Shown here piece after piece: positions 1 to 6,119 of a DNA stretch of 6,219 bases. Position 1 is the stretch's first letter. Each line of letters opens with the position of its first letter. The stretch is from positions 1 to 6,219 of the forward strand of contig URKH01000090.1 in assembly GCA_900548255.1 (NCBI GenBank), written 5' to 3'. A program made the translations under genes and the position numbers. Below the pieces are notes generated by a model that saw only the letters and a program-made list of their open reading frames with translations, did not search any database and had not been told where the DNA came from. Source of the DNA: an uncultured Collinsella sp. Its GTDB lineage: Bacteria; Actinomycetota; Coriobacteriia; Coriobacteriales; Coriobacteriaceae.

Positions 1-209
1 TTTCTGCCGCCAAGCACGATCTCTGCCGTCTGTCTTGCCCGTGAAAGCGGACTCGTGATACATAAATCGAAGGGAATCTCTTTCATTCCTTCCGCCGTTT
101 CCTGTGCCAGCCGGATTCCATTTTCATTTAATGGAATATCGGTCTGTCCCTGCATTTTCCCTTCTACGTTCCATGACGTCTCACCGTGTCTGATAAAATA
201 TAAAACCAT
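1..209 (-). CDS. Histidine phosphatase (phosphoglycerate mutase-like), 5' part only
   Basis: This is the first 69 codons of a gene that runs off the left edge. Known of the family: histidine phosphatases transfer phosphate through a phospho-histidine and act in the cytoplasm on sugar phosphates, cobalamin precursors or other small substrates. Seen here: the signature RHGET at residues 7-11 with the catalytic His8, the MQGQTDIPLNENG stretch at 19-31, and SPLSRARQTAEI at 53-64, which supplies a second phosphate-pocket Arg. The ATG at 209-207 is chosen because it sits directly before this fold and has a GAGAGGA ribosome-binding sequence about 9 nt upstream. The catalytic C-terminal half is outside the window, so the substrate cannot be named. 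Codon use (TTA Leu; AGA and CGG Arg) and GC are unlike every other gene here and suggest a Clostridia-type source. Confidence 0.88.
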   Translation of the reverse strand, partial: MVLYFIRHGETSWNVEGKMQGQTDIPLNENGIRLAQETAEGMKEIPFDLCITSPLSRARQTAEIVLGGR

Positions 210-236
210 GTGCTGTAATCCTCTCTGCCTATACGG

Positions 237-265
237 CTTATCTGCACTGCTGCGCATCCTGACAG
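237..265 (-). promoter_or_regulatory. Possible promoter of the histidine phosphatase gene
   Basis: On the minus strand a CTGTCA -35-like hexamer (265-260) is followed after 17 bp by a GATAAG -10-like hexamer (242-237). Each matches the sigma-70 consensus at four of six positions. It lies between the terminator at 267-296 and the gene start at 209, which would give a leader of roughly 20 nt containing the ribosome-binding site. Position and spacing support it, but the hexamers are not strong. Confidence 0.3.
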
Positions 266-266
266 A

Positions 267-296
267 AAAAGCGCTTCGATTTCTCGAAGCGCTTTT
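267..296 (-). terminator. Rho-independent terminator after tRNA-Leu
   Basis: There is a perfect 13-bp inverted repeat, AAAAGCGCTTCGA (267-279) and TCGAAGCGCTTTT (284-296), around a 4-nt loop. Read on the minus strand the loop is GAAA, a stable GNRA tetraloop, and the stem runs into a U-tract. The hairpin starts 6 nt after the tRNA 3' end, so it would terminate the tRNA transcript. The symmetric A/T flanks mean it could also work in the other direction. Confidence 0.85.
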
Positions 297-302
297 CATT
301 CC

Positions 303-310
303 TGCAGGAA
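303..310. repeat. 8-bp direct repeat TGCAGGAA, copy 1 (second copy at 388-395)
   Basis: TGCAGGAA occurs at 303-310, as the 3' acceptor end of the tRNA, and again at 388-395, just outside the tRNA 5' end. Copy 1 is also the right part of a perfect 12-bp palindrome, TTCCTGCAGGAA (299-310). Such a short repeat may be chance, but the two copies bracket the tRNA almost exactly. Confidence 0.4.
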
Positions 311-386
311 AAGAGACTTGAACTCTCATGGTATTGCTACCATACGGACCTGAACCGTACGCGTCTGCCAATTCCGCCACGCCCGC
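303..386 (-). tRNA. tRNA-Leu(CAG), with a poorly paired acceptor stem
   Basis: This is an 84-nt class II tRNA gene that would decode CUG. The parts seen are: acceptor 5' strand GCGGGCG; D arm with GCG/CGC stem and the Leu-typical GGAATTGGCAGA loop; anticodon arm TACGG/CCGTA around TTCAGGT, anticodon CAG; long variable arm TGGTA/TACCA with a GCAA loop; T arm GAGAG/CTCTT around TTCAAGT; then acceptor 3' strand TTCCTGC and discriminator A73. CCA is not encoded. The acceptor strands pair badly: position 3-70 is G-U, 6-67 is a C-U mismatch and 7-66 is G-U. GCGGGCG would be expected to pair with CGCCCGC, and TTCCTGC with GCAGGAA. The two halves therefore look like they come from different Leu tRNAs. 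The identity is certain; whether this exact molecule exists is not. Confidence 0.85.
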
Positions 387-397
387 GTGCAGGAATT

Positions 398-426
398 AGA
401 ATAACGGAGCGCCACCACGAACGCAA
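398..426 (-). promoter_or_regulatory. Probable promoter of tRNA-Leu
   Basis: On the minus strand TTGCGT (426-421) is followed, exactly 17 bp later, by TATTCT (403-398). Transcription would start a few bases before the mature tRNA 5' end at 386, as expected for a tRNA promoter. The -35 matches consensus mainly at TTG; the -10 matches four of six bases. It begins 3 bp after the tatD stop codon, and no terminator is visible after tatD, so read-through from the operon could also feed the tRNA. Confidence 0.5.
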
Positions 427-429
427 GAA

Positions 430-1347
430 CTATTTTTGAAAAAGTTTGCAGGCATTTTCCCAGGCGGCTTGCGCGATTGTTTCGGCGTCCTCACCAGTGC
501 GATCGACACGGTCGTTAACCAGCGCGTTTGCCGTAATGGAGATCATTGCGGGCTCGCATTCAAGACCACGGATGGGCTCCGGAGCCATATACGGGCAATC
601 CGTCTCGAACAAAATTCGATCGAGTGGGGTTGCCGCAAATGCCTCGCGCACGTCGTCGTTGCGCTTAAAGGTGGCCGCACCACCATAGGCGATATAGCAG
701 CCCAGCTCCACAAAGCGCTCCATCGTGGCGCGGTCCTCGCCAAAGCAGTGCAGCACACAACCGGCCTGGGGCACGCCCACCTCACGAAGCACGTTGTACG
801 CATCCATATGCGAGGTGCGCTCCCCATCCGAGTCCTCGTGCCGCAGGTGCAACTCCACCGGCACGTTACGGCACACGGCAAGCTCGAGCTGGCGCGCCAT
901 GCAGTCAATCTGCACGTTATGAGGTGCCGGCGCGATATCGTCATCATAGTCCATGTGGTAGTCCAGGCCGATTTCGCCAATACCGGCGCATAAGGGGTCA
1001 TCGAGTGCGGCAACGACCTGTGCGTGAACGTCGTCGGTATAGTCCGGCGCGCCATACGGATGCACGCCGGCAAGATACTTGATCTGCGGGATATCCTGCA
1101 TCGGCAGAATCTCGCGCGTCAGCCAGTCGCTATAGTCCGTCACGCTGCGCTTATCGGCAATGGGATCGAAGACCGTCACCAACAGGTCGATGCCCGCGGC
1201 TTTGGCGCGCACGAGTGTCTCGGGCACTTCTTTGCCCCAAAACGAAAGCAGATGCGCATGCGTGTCAGCAAGCGGTGCCAAGGGCACGGGACAAGCAACC
1301 GTCTTCTTTTTCTTGGTAAACGTCACGCGTTCGGCATTAGGCATCAT
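430..1347 (-). CDS. tatD: TatD-family metal-dependent hydrolase (putative DNase)
   Basis: A 305-aa TIM-barrel hydrolase of the TatD family. Characterised members are divalent-metal 3'-5' exonucleases or DNases in the cytoplasm; the exact substrate here is inferred. All family metal ligands appear to be present: DTHAHL at 28-33 (His30, His32), GEIGLDY at 124-130 (Glu125), ELHLRH at 165-170 (His167), LHCFGE at 199-204 (His200) and ETDCPYMAPEP at 248-258 (Asp250). Family proteins normally begin right before the DTHAH motif, so the ~27-residue leader with a KKKK run (12-15) is an extension. The ATG at 1347 is preferred because GGGAG lies 7 nt upstream; an ATG at 1344 and later GTG codons are alternatives. 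The first 11 bp overlap the end of rsmA, suggesting translational coupling. The C-terminus (AWENACKLFQ) is complete. Confidence 0.93.
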   Translation of the reverse strand: MMPNAERVTFTKKKKTVACPVPLAPLADTHAHLLSFWGKEVPETLVRAKAAGIDLLVTVFDPIADKRSVTDYSDWLTREILPMQDIPQIKYLAGVHPYGAPDYTDDVHAQVVAALDDPLCAGIGEIGLDYHMDYDDDIAPAPHNVQIDCMARQLELAVCRNVPVELHLRHEDSDGERTSHMDAYNVLREVGVPQAGCVLHCFGEDRATMERFVELGCYIAYGGAATFKRNDDVREAFAATPLDRILFETDCPYMAPEPIRGLECEPAMISITANALVNDRVDRTGEDAETIAQAAWENACKLFQK

Positions 1348-2197
1348 GGATTAGCTCCCGAGCCAGGCACACAAAGTCGGCGACGCCGAGCGTCTCGGCG
1401 CGCGTGGTGGGTGCGATACCGCAAGCCTCAAAGGCGGCATCGAGCACGTCCTTGGCAAAGCCGTTGGCGCTCATGGAATTGCGGATGGTCTTGCGACGCT
1501 GAGCAAATGCAGCATCAATCACGCGGGCTACAAATTCGCGATCGAGTCCTTCGGGCACCACACCGTCAACACGGTCGATACGCACGACGGCCGAGTCCAC
1601 GTGTGGCGCCGGCATAAAGCAACGCGGCGGCACCTCAAAGCGACCCGTTACCTGCGCATACAGGCCAAGCTTTGCCGTATAGCCGCCATAGGTCTTGTTG
1701 CCCGGCACTGCGGCAATGCGATCGGCAACCTCCTTTTGCACCATGACGACGGCGCGCTTGAGCGCCGGCATCGTCTGGAAAAATTGCAAAATGATCGTCG
1801 CCGCCACGTTATAGGGCAAGTTCGCGACAAATACCGTCGGCTCACCGCCCGCAGCCTGCTCAATCTGCTCCGGGCCCACCTTAAGCGCGTCGCCCATGAT
1901 AAAGCGGAAGTTGGCATAGTCGGCGGCGTGGGCATCGAGCACCGGCTCAAGCTCGGAATCGGCCTCAATGGACGTAACGCACGCCGCTTCCTGCAGCAAC
2001 GCAAGTGTCAACGTACCGCAACCTGGACCCACCTCGAGTACGCGCTCGTCACCTGCAAGCTCGGCAAGCTCGCAGATACGTTCGATCACATGATTGTCGA
2101 TTAGAAAGTTCTGGCCCAGGCGATGCTTGGTCGCAAGGCCAAACTCCTCCAGCAGCTCCCTGGTGGCCGTGGGGTTTGCCAAAGGCGAAGTTGTCAT
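1337..2197 (-). CDS. rsmA: 16S rRNA (A1518/A1519-N6)-dimethyltransferase RsmA/KsgA
   Basis: A 286-aa SAM-dependent methyltransferase that, by family knowledge, dimethylates two adjacent adenosines in the 3' terminal helix of 16S rRNA during late small-subunit assembly. Loss of this activity gives kasugamycin resistance in known bacteria. Motifs seen: KHRLGQNFLID (24-34), SAM motif I VLEVGPGCGTLT (53-64), acidic Glu78 in SIEAD, GDA (102-104), catalytic NLPYN (126-130), the FMPAPHVDSAVV segment (194-205) and the C-terminal FAQRRKTIRN (231-240) with RAETL (266-270). Length is normal and no key residue is missing. The ATG at 2197 has a near-perfect AAGGAGG 5 nt upstream. A terminator-like hairpin lies in the ~110-bp gap to metG, leaving little room for a separate promoter. 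The 3' end overlaps tatD by 11 bp. Confidence 0.97.
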   Translation of the reverse strand: MTTSPLANPTATRELLEEFGLATKHRLGQNFLIDNHVIERICELAELAGDERVLEVGPGCGTLTLALLQEAACVTSIEADSELEPVLDAHAADYANFRFIMGDALKVGPEQIEQAAGGEPTVFVANLPYNVAATIILQFFQTMPALKRAVVMVQKEVADRIAAVPGNKTYGGYTAKLGLYAQVTGRFEVPPRCFMPAPHVDSAVVRIDRVDGVVPEGLDREFVARVIDAAFAQRRKTIRNSMSANGFAKDVLDAAFEACGIAPTTRAETLGVADFVCLARELIHDA

Positions 2198-2229
2198 GGT
2201 TGCCTCCTTAGCATGATGGCGGCGTCTTG

Positions 2230-2265
2230 AAACAAAAGGGCATGGACCGTGGCGGCCATGCCCTT
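2230..2265 (-). terminator. Rho-independent terminator or attenuator between metG and rsmA
   Basis: Two 10-bp arms, AAGGGCATGG and CCATGCCCTT (2236-2245 and 2256-2265), pair perfectly around a 10-nt loop that can partly close further. On the minus strand the stem is followed by TTTTGTTTC. It begins 42 bp after the metG stop and ends about 32 bp before the rsmA start codon. The sequence supports a real terminator. How rsmA is then transcribed is not clear: partial read-through, or a promoter located upstream within metG. Confidence 0.75.
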
Positions 2266-2307
2266 ACAGCTAAACAGCAAATTGCCGATATGGCGCTCGC
2301 GCGGTCT

Positions 2308-3909
2308 CTACGCCAGACGCGGGAACAGCGGATCGCCCTTCTCGACGGGCTGACCGCCGGCAAGCAGGCCCCAAGTGCAAATGCCCTTGAGGTCGTCGCT
2401 CGCGGCCTCGCCCTCACAGGACAGGCGGCGCAGGGCCTCGGCAGAGGTCTGAGGCATGAGCGGCATCAGCAGGTGAGCGGCAATGCGGATGGCCTCGAGC
2501 AGGTTGTAGATCACAAACGCCAGCTCGTCAGCCTTGGCCTCGTCCTTGGCAAGTGCCCAAGGCTCGGAGTCCTCGATGTAGTGGTTGGCGGCGTGGATGA
2601 GCTCCATGACCTCGTCCTTGGCTCCGCCGTAATCGAGCACGTCCATCTTGGCCATGTAGCGCTCGACCAGGCCGTCGGCGATCTTTGCCAGCGGGTTGTC
2701 GAACGCATCGAACGATGCGGGCTTGGCGGGTGCGCAGCCGTCAAAGTACTTGCCGCTCATGTTGAGCGAACGCGAGATGAGGTTGCCCCAGCTGTTGGCC
2801 AGGTCGGCGTTGTAGACCTGCTCCATGCGATCGAAGCTGATGGCGCCGTCGGTGCCGGGGACGACGTCGGTCATAAAGTAGTAGCGATAGCCCTCGACGC
2901 CCAGCATGTCGATAACGTCCTGCGGAGCGATAGCGTTGCCGCGGCTCTTGGACATCTTCTCGGCCTTGCCGGTCTCGGCATTGCGCACGGTCAGGAAGCC
3001 GTGGGCAAAAACGTGCTCGGGCAGGGCCTCGCCGATGGCCATGAGCATGGCGGGCCAAATGACGCAGTGGAAGCGGATGATGTCCTTACCCACGATGTGG
3101 AACTGCGCGGGCCAGCGATAGGCCAGCTCGGCACGCGCCTCGTCGGTATCGACACCGTAGCCGACGGCCGTCATATAGTTGAGCAGCGCATCGAACCACA
3201 CGTAGGTCACGTGGCCCTCGTCAAACGGGACCTGAATGCCCCAGTCAAAGCTCGTGCGGCTCACGGAAAGGTCGTTAAGGCCGCCCTCGACAAAGCTGCG
3301 CACCTCGTTCATGCGGAACGCAGGCTCGACAAAGTCGGGATGCTCGTCATAGAGCTTGAGCAGCTTGTCCTGGAAGGCGGAAAGCTTAAAGAAGTAGGAC
3401 TCCTCCTGCACGCGCTCAAGCGGACGGTGGCAGTCGGGGCACAGGTGCTGGCCGACGCTGCCGTACTCCTCGTCGCCCTTCTGGACCTGCGTATCGGTGA
3501 AGTAGGTCTCGTCAGGCACGCAATACCAGCCGTCGTAGCTGCCCTTATACAGGTAACCGGACTCCTTCATGCGCTCCCACAGGTACTGCACGGCATGATG
3601 CTGGCGCGGCTCGGTGGTGCGGATGAAGTCGTCGTTGGAAATCTCGAGCTTGCTCCAAAGCTCCTTGAAGTGCGGGGCCTGGCTGTCGGTCCACTCCTGC
3701 GGCGTCATACCATGCTTGGCTGCGGCCTCGGCGACCTTCTCGCCGTGCTCGTCCATGCCGGTCAGGAACTTGACGTTATAGCCGGCGGAGCGGCGATAGC
3801 GAGCCTGAACGTCGGCGATGATGGTGGAATAAGCCGTGCCCAGGTGCGGATCGGCGTTGACGTAGTAGATGGGCGTCGTGATAAAGAACGAAGGCTTGCT
3901 TTGATCCAT
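2308..3909 (-). CDS. metG: Methionyl-tRNA synthetase
   Basis: A 533-aa class I aminoacyl-tRNA synthetase that charges tRNA-Met and initiator tRNA with methionine, using ATP, in the cytoplasm. Seen: N-terminal FFITTPIYYVNADPHLGTAY with the HIGH-type motif as HLGT (22-25), FLTGMDEHG (48-56), connective domain with Cys130 and CPDC (157-160) as possible zinc ligands, VTYVWFDALLNY (234-245), the ATP-loop KMSKS (318-322), and an anticodon-binding region ending NHYIEDSEPW (442-451). The protein ends near residue 533, so it lacks the C-terminal EMAP/Trbp111-type tRNA-binding domain of the ~650-aa forms; short forms are known in actinobacteria. The ATG at 3909 is preceded by GGAGG at 9 nt. It lies 69 bp after rsmI and is followed by a terminator hairpin. 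Confidence 0.97.
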   Translation of the reverse strand: MDQSKPSFFITTPIYYVNADPHLGTAYSTIIADVQARYRRSAGYNVKFLTGMDEHGEKVAEAAAKHGMTPQEWTDSQAPHFKELWSKLEISNDDFIRTTEPRQHHAVQYLWERMKESGYLYKGSYDGWYCVPDETYFTDTQVQKGDEEYGSVGQHLCPDCHRPLERVQEESYFFKLSAFQDKLLKLYDEHPDFVEPAFRMNEVRSFVEGGLNDLSVSRTSFDWGIQVPFDEGHVTYVWFDALLNYMTAVGYGVDTDEARAELAYRWPAQFHIVGKDIIRFHCVIWPAMLMAIGEALPEHVFAHGFLTVRNAETGKAEKMSKSRGNAIAPQDVIDMLGVEGYRYYFMTDVVPGTDGAISFDRMEQVYNADLANSWGNLISRSLNMSGKYFDGCAPAKPASFDAFDNPLAKIADGLVERYMAKMDVLDYGGAKDEVMELIHAANHYIEDSEPWALAKDEAKADELAFVIYNLLEAIRIAAHLLMPLMPQTSAEALRRLSCEGEAASDDLKGICTWGLLAGGQPVEKGDPLFPRLA

Positions 3910-3978
3910 GGGGTCTGTCCTCCAGAAAAACGTTGCATACAGGGGATGATTCTAGCGCAAGGGCTGGATATCCTCCAT

Positions 3979-4857
3979 CTATTGCATATCGAGCACCATG
4001 GCATAGACATCGCGCTTGCGGCGCGAATACTTCTGAGACAGGCGCTTGGCCACCGCAGACGCGGGCTCCCCCTCCTCGAGCGCGGCGCGGATATCCTCGC
4101 GCAGGGCCTCGTCGGGATCCGCTGCCGTGGCGCCGACCGGCACGATACCGGCCTCCTCATCCTCGCTCGGTGGCGCGATGACCAGCGCAATCTCGCCCTT
4201 TACCTCGCCGCGAGCACGCAGCTCCTCGGCAAGCTGGTCAGCGGGCCCGCGCAAGACCTCCTCGTGCAGCTTGGTGAGTTCGCGGCAGACGGCAACCTCA
4301 CGCTGGGGAAAGACCTCCGCCACGGCCTCGAGCGTCGCCACGATGCGATGTGGAGACTCGTAGAAGATGAGTGCGCCGGGCACCACGGCAAGGCGCTGCA
4401 AACGGCGCACACGGTCGCCGTGCTTTCGGCCCAAAAAGCCCTCGAAGAAAAAATGCTCGCAGGGAATGCCGGACGAAACAAGCGCCGTGACGCAAGCAGA
4501 GGGCCCAGGAATAACTTCGACGGGCACATCGGCCTCACGCGCCGCCTCGATCAGCGCCTGGCCGGGATCGGACACGCTCGGCATGCCGGCGTCCGAGGCA
4601 AAGGCGAGGGTCTCCCCCGCCAGCAGACGGTCGACCAGGCCGGCAGCGCGGCTAGCGATCACATTCTCGTCGCAACGGACAAGCGGCTTGGAAATGCCCA
4701 GGTGCATCAGCAGCTTTGACGTCACACGCGTGTCTTCGCAGCAGATGACATCGGCAGCGGCAAAGGCCTCGCCAACGCGCGGGGACAGGTCACCCAGGTT
4801 GCCGATGGGCGTGCCGACCACATAGAGTTTGCCCGTATGGGCGCTGTTTTGCGTCAT
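3979..4857 (-). CDS. rsmI: 16S rRNA (cytidine-1402-2'-O)-methyltransferase RsmI
   Basis: A 292-aa tetrapyrrole-methylase-fold enzyme that, by family knowledge, uses SAM to 2'-O-methylate C1402 in the decoding centre of 16S rRNA. Seen: LYVVGTPIGNLGDLSPR (11-27), CCEDTRVTSKLL (39-50), SDAGMPSVSDPG (88-99), VIPGPSACVTAL (115-126), FEGFLGRK (138-145), FYESPHRI (165-172), CRELTKLHEE (191-200) and GEIALVI (221-227). A Ser/Lys/Arg-rich C-terminal segment (about 250-292) matches the small RsmI C-terminal domain. The usual SDAGTPGISDPG motif carries Met92 and Ser94 here, a minor variation. Start is ATG 4857, six bases after the stop of the GH5-like gene, with only a weak AGG upstream, so translation is probably coupled to that gene. 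Confidence 0.97.
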   Translation of the reverse strand: MTQNSAHTGKLYVVGTPIGNLGDLSPRVGEAFAAADVICCEDTRVTSKLLMHLGISKPLVRCDENVIASRAAGLVDRLLAGETLAFASDAGMPSVSDPGQALIEAAREADVPVEVIPGPSACVTALVSSGIPCEHFFFEGFLGRKHGDRVRRLQRLAVVPGALIFYESPHRIVATLEAVAEVFPQREVAVCRELTKLHEEVLRGPADQLAEELRARGEVKGEIALVIAPPSEDEEAGIVPVGATAADPDEALREDIRAALEEGEPASAVAKRLSQKYSRRKRDVYAMVLDMQ

Positions 4858-4863
4858 ATCAAC

Positions 4864-5925
4864 CTATTCAATCATGCCGCGCTCGAGCGTACCGAGCGCC
4901 GCGCGGGCGTCCCATGCTGCAATGCGCTTCTCGGTCTTCCACGTTTGGAAGAACCAACCGGCAGCCGGCGCAAACGAAGCCAGCTGGTTGGCGATAAACA
5001 CGCGCTCGTAGGCATTGCGGCCCTCGGGCGTAACCGACGAGTTGGCAAAGATCGCCGCGCCCGACCATTCGCCCACCAGCACGGGGAACCCAGTCGAAAT
5101 CGCTTCTTTAAGCTCGCGCTTGTTACGCGAAATCGCCGTCGTCAGCCCGCGAGGGCTCGTGATGTCGAGCGCATACTCGTCGCGGTAATGGTACAGGTGA
5201 AGGTCCATGTAGACGTTCTTGTACTTGGCGCCGCGCATAAAATGCTTCCACTCGCTGGGATGCCCCGACGACGAGAAGACGACGATCTTATCCTCGGGCA
5301 TATACGAACGGACGAGCTCGTAGGCATCGCGATAGAAATTGCGCAGGTAGTGAGCAGGAATGCCATCCGTCATGGTGAAGAGGCTCTTGCGAACGCTCAT
5401 CTGCGGCGTGTCCAGCAGCTCAATGCCCAGCAGGCTCTCGGCCTCGCCATAGCGATCGGCCAAGCGCTCGAGCACGTCGAGTGCGACATGACGGCCGTTG
5501 GTGGACGAATGCCACTCAGCAACAACCTCCGGCGTGGTGGGCGAATCGTTGGAATCGCCCTGGCCACCGGGCACGGTTGCCAGATCGAGCAGCACGCGGA
5601 TGTCGTACTTGGCAGCCCACTCAATTGCGCGGTCGATGTAATCGACAACCGATATGTAGGAGGCATCGGACTCCTGTGAGCCAAAGGCATACCAGGGCAC
5701 CGGCAGACGCACGGCATTGAGACCGATCTGCGCCATGCGGCGAAAATCGTCCTCGCTCACAAACGTCTCGTAATGGCGGCGCATGCGCTCGTTATAGGCG
5801 GCGGTACCCATGGCCTCCTGTAGCTCAGCCGCGTTGGATGCACCGGTCGCCGCGTACAGCGACGGGGTCACCCAAGGCTCGGGAATAAACCAGCCAGAGA
5901 GATTAACGCCGAGTATCCTCTCCAT
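4864..5925 (-). CDS. GH5-family (exo-1,3-beta-glucanase-like) protein with altered catalytic residues
   Basis: A 353-aa TIM-barrel protein resembling GH5 exo-beta-1,3-glucanases (subfamily 9 type). Seen: GVNLSGWFIPEPWVTPSLY (6-24), LNAVRLPVPWYAF (69-81), LLDLATVPGGQ (112-122), LLGIELLDTPQ (166-176), DLHLYHY (241-247), VLVGEWSGA (283-291, with the expected nucleophile Glu286) and GWFFQTWKTE (323-332). In active relatives the third and fourth blocks read DLHGAPGSQ and ELLNEP. Here the His is Ala116, the Asn is Asp172 and the acid/base Glu is Thr173. Ordinary hydrolysis is therefore doubtful. No signal peptide or membrane segment is visible, so it is probably cytoplasmic. ATG 5925 is preferred over GTG 5928 because AAGGAGG then sits 5 nt away. 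It ends 6 bp before rsmI and heads the operon. Family assignment is confident; function is unknown. Confidence 0.85.
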   Translation of the reverse strand: MERILGVNLSGWFIPEPWVTPSLYAATGASNAAELQEAMGTAAYNERMRRHYETFVSEDDFRRMAQIGLNAVRLPVPWYAFGSQESDASYISVVDYIDRAIEWAAKYDIRVLLDLATVPGGQGDSNDSPTTPEVVAEWHSSTNGRHVALDVLERLADRYGEAESLLGIELLDTPQMSVRKSLFTMTDGIPAHYLRNFYRDAYELVRSYMPEDKIVVFSSSGHPSEWKHFMRGAKYKNVYMDLHLYHYRDEYALDITSPRGLTTAISRNKRELKEAISTGFPVLVGEWSGAAIFANSSVTPEGRNAYERVFIANQLASFAPAAGWFFQTWKTEKRIAAWDARAALGTLERGMIE

Positions 5926-5990
5926 CACTGCCTCCTTCGGATCATGCAGGTCGAACCCGCATCGTATTGCGTAGGATAAGTATCGTTTTG

Positions 5991-5996
5991 AGTATA
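5991..5996 (-). promoter_or_regulatory. Possible -10 element of the GH5-led operon
   Basis: TATACT on the minus strand matches five of six bases of the sigma-70 -10 consensus and would give a leader of about 60 nt. No good -35 hexamer lies 16-19 bp upstream; that position is partly occupied by the palindrome at 6016-6027. Upstream of the GH5-like gene and downstream of the previous terminator is where the operon promoter should be. Confidence 0.35.
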
Positions 5997-6015
5997 CCCG
6001 CGTGTGCGGACAGGC

Positions 6016-6027
6016 GACCGAACGGTC
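6016..6027. promoter_or_regulatory. Perfect short palindrome, candidate operator
   Basis: GACCG and CGGTC arms (5 bp each, 2-nt centre AA on the plus strand) form a perfect inverted repeat. It covers the expected -35 position for the -10-like element at 5991-5996. That placement fits a repressor or activator site, but arms this short also arise by chance in GC-rich DNA. Confidence 0.25.
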
Positions 6028-6055
6028 TGCAAAGTGACGCGAAAGTGGGAGGAAT

Positions 6056-6069
6056 GTCTGGGAGCAGAC
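6056..6069. repeat. Small inverted repeat
   Basis: GTCTG (6056-6060) and CAGAC (6065-6069) pair perfectly around a GGAG loop. There is no U-tract on either side, so it is not a terminator. It is one of several structured segments in the gene-free stretch 5926-6179. Confidence 0.25.
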
Positions 6070-6119
6070 GGACTCGGAATGGTGCGACGAGGTGTGTACG
6101 CGCGCCGGAGGCAGGCACC

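Noticed and set aside
55..321. An 88-codon plus-strand frame covering the left edge
   Set aside because: It is antisense to the clear RHGET-containing phosphatase start and runs through the terminator and into the tRNA.
303..386. Attachment site of an integrated element at the tRNA
   Set aside because: Only the first 209 bp of a phosphatase gene lie beyond it. No integrase or second tRNA fragment is visible, and a true att site would normally restore a paired acceptor stem.
3910..3978. A separate promoter between rsmI and metG (TAGAAT on the minus strand)
   Set aside because: The only -35 at suitable spacing is TGGAGG, a weak match. The short gap and shared direction are explained by one transcript.
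2227..4719. An 830-codon open frame on the plus strand, antisense to metG and rsmI
   Set aside because: It mirrors two certain genes. High-GC codon use avoids TTA, CTA and TCA, which leaves the antisense frame free of stops. It starts inside the terminator hairpin, has no ribosome-binding site, and the translation shows no recognisable domain.
4837..5679. A 280-codon plus-strand frame over the GH5-like gene
   Set aside because: It is antisense to a gene with recognisable family motifs along its whole length, and has no supporting start signal.
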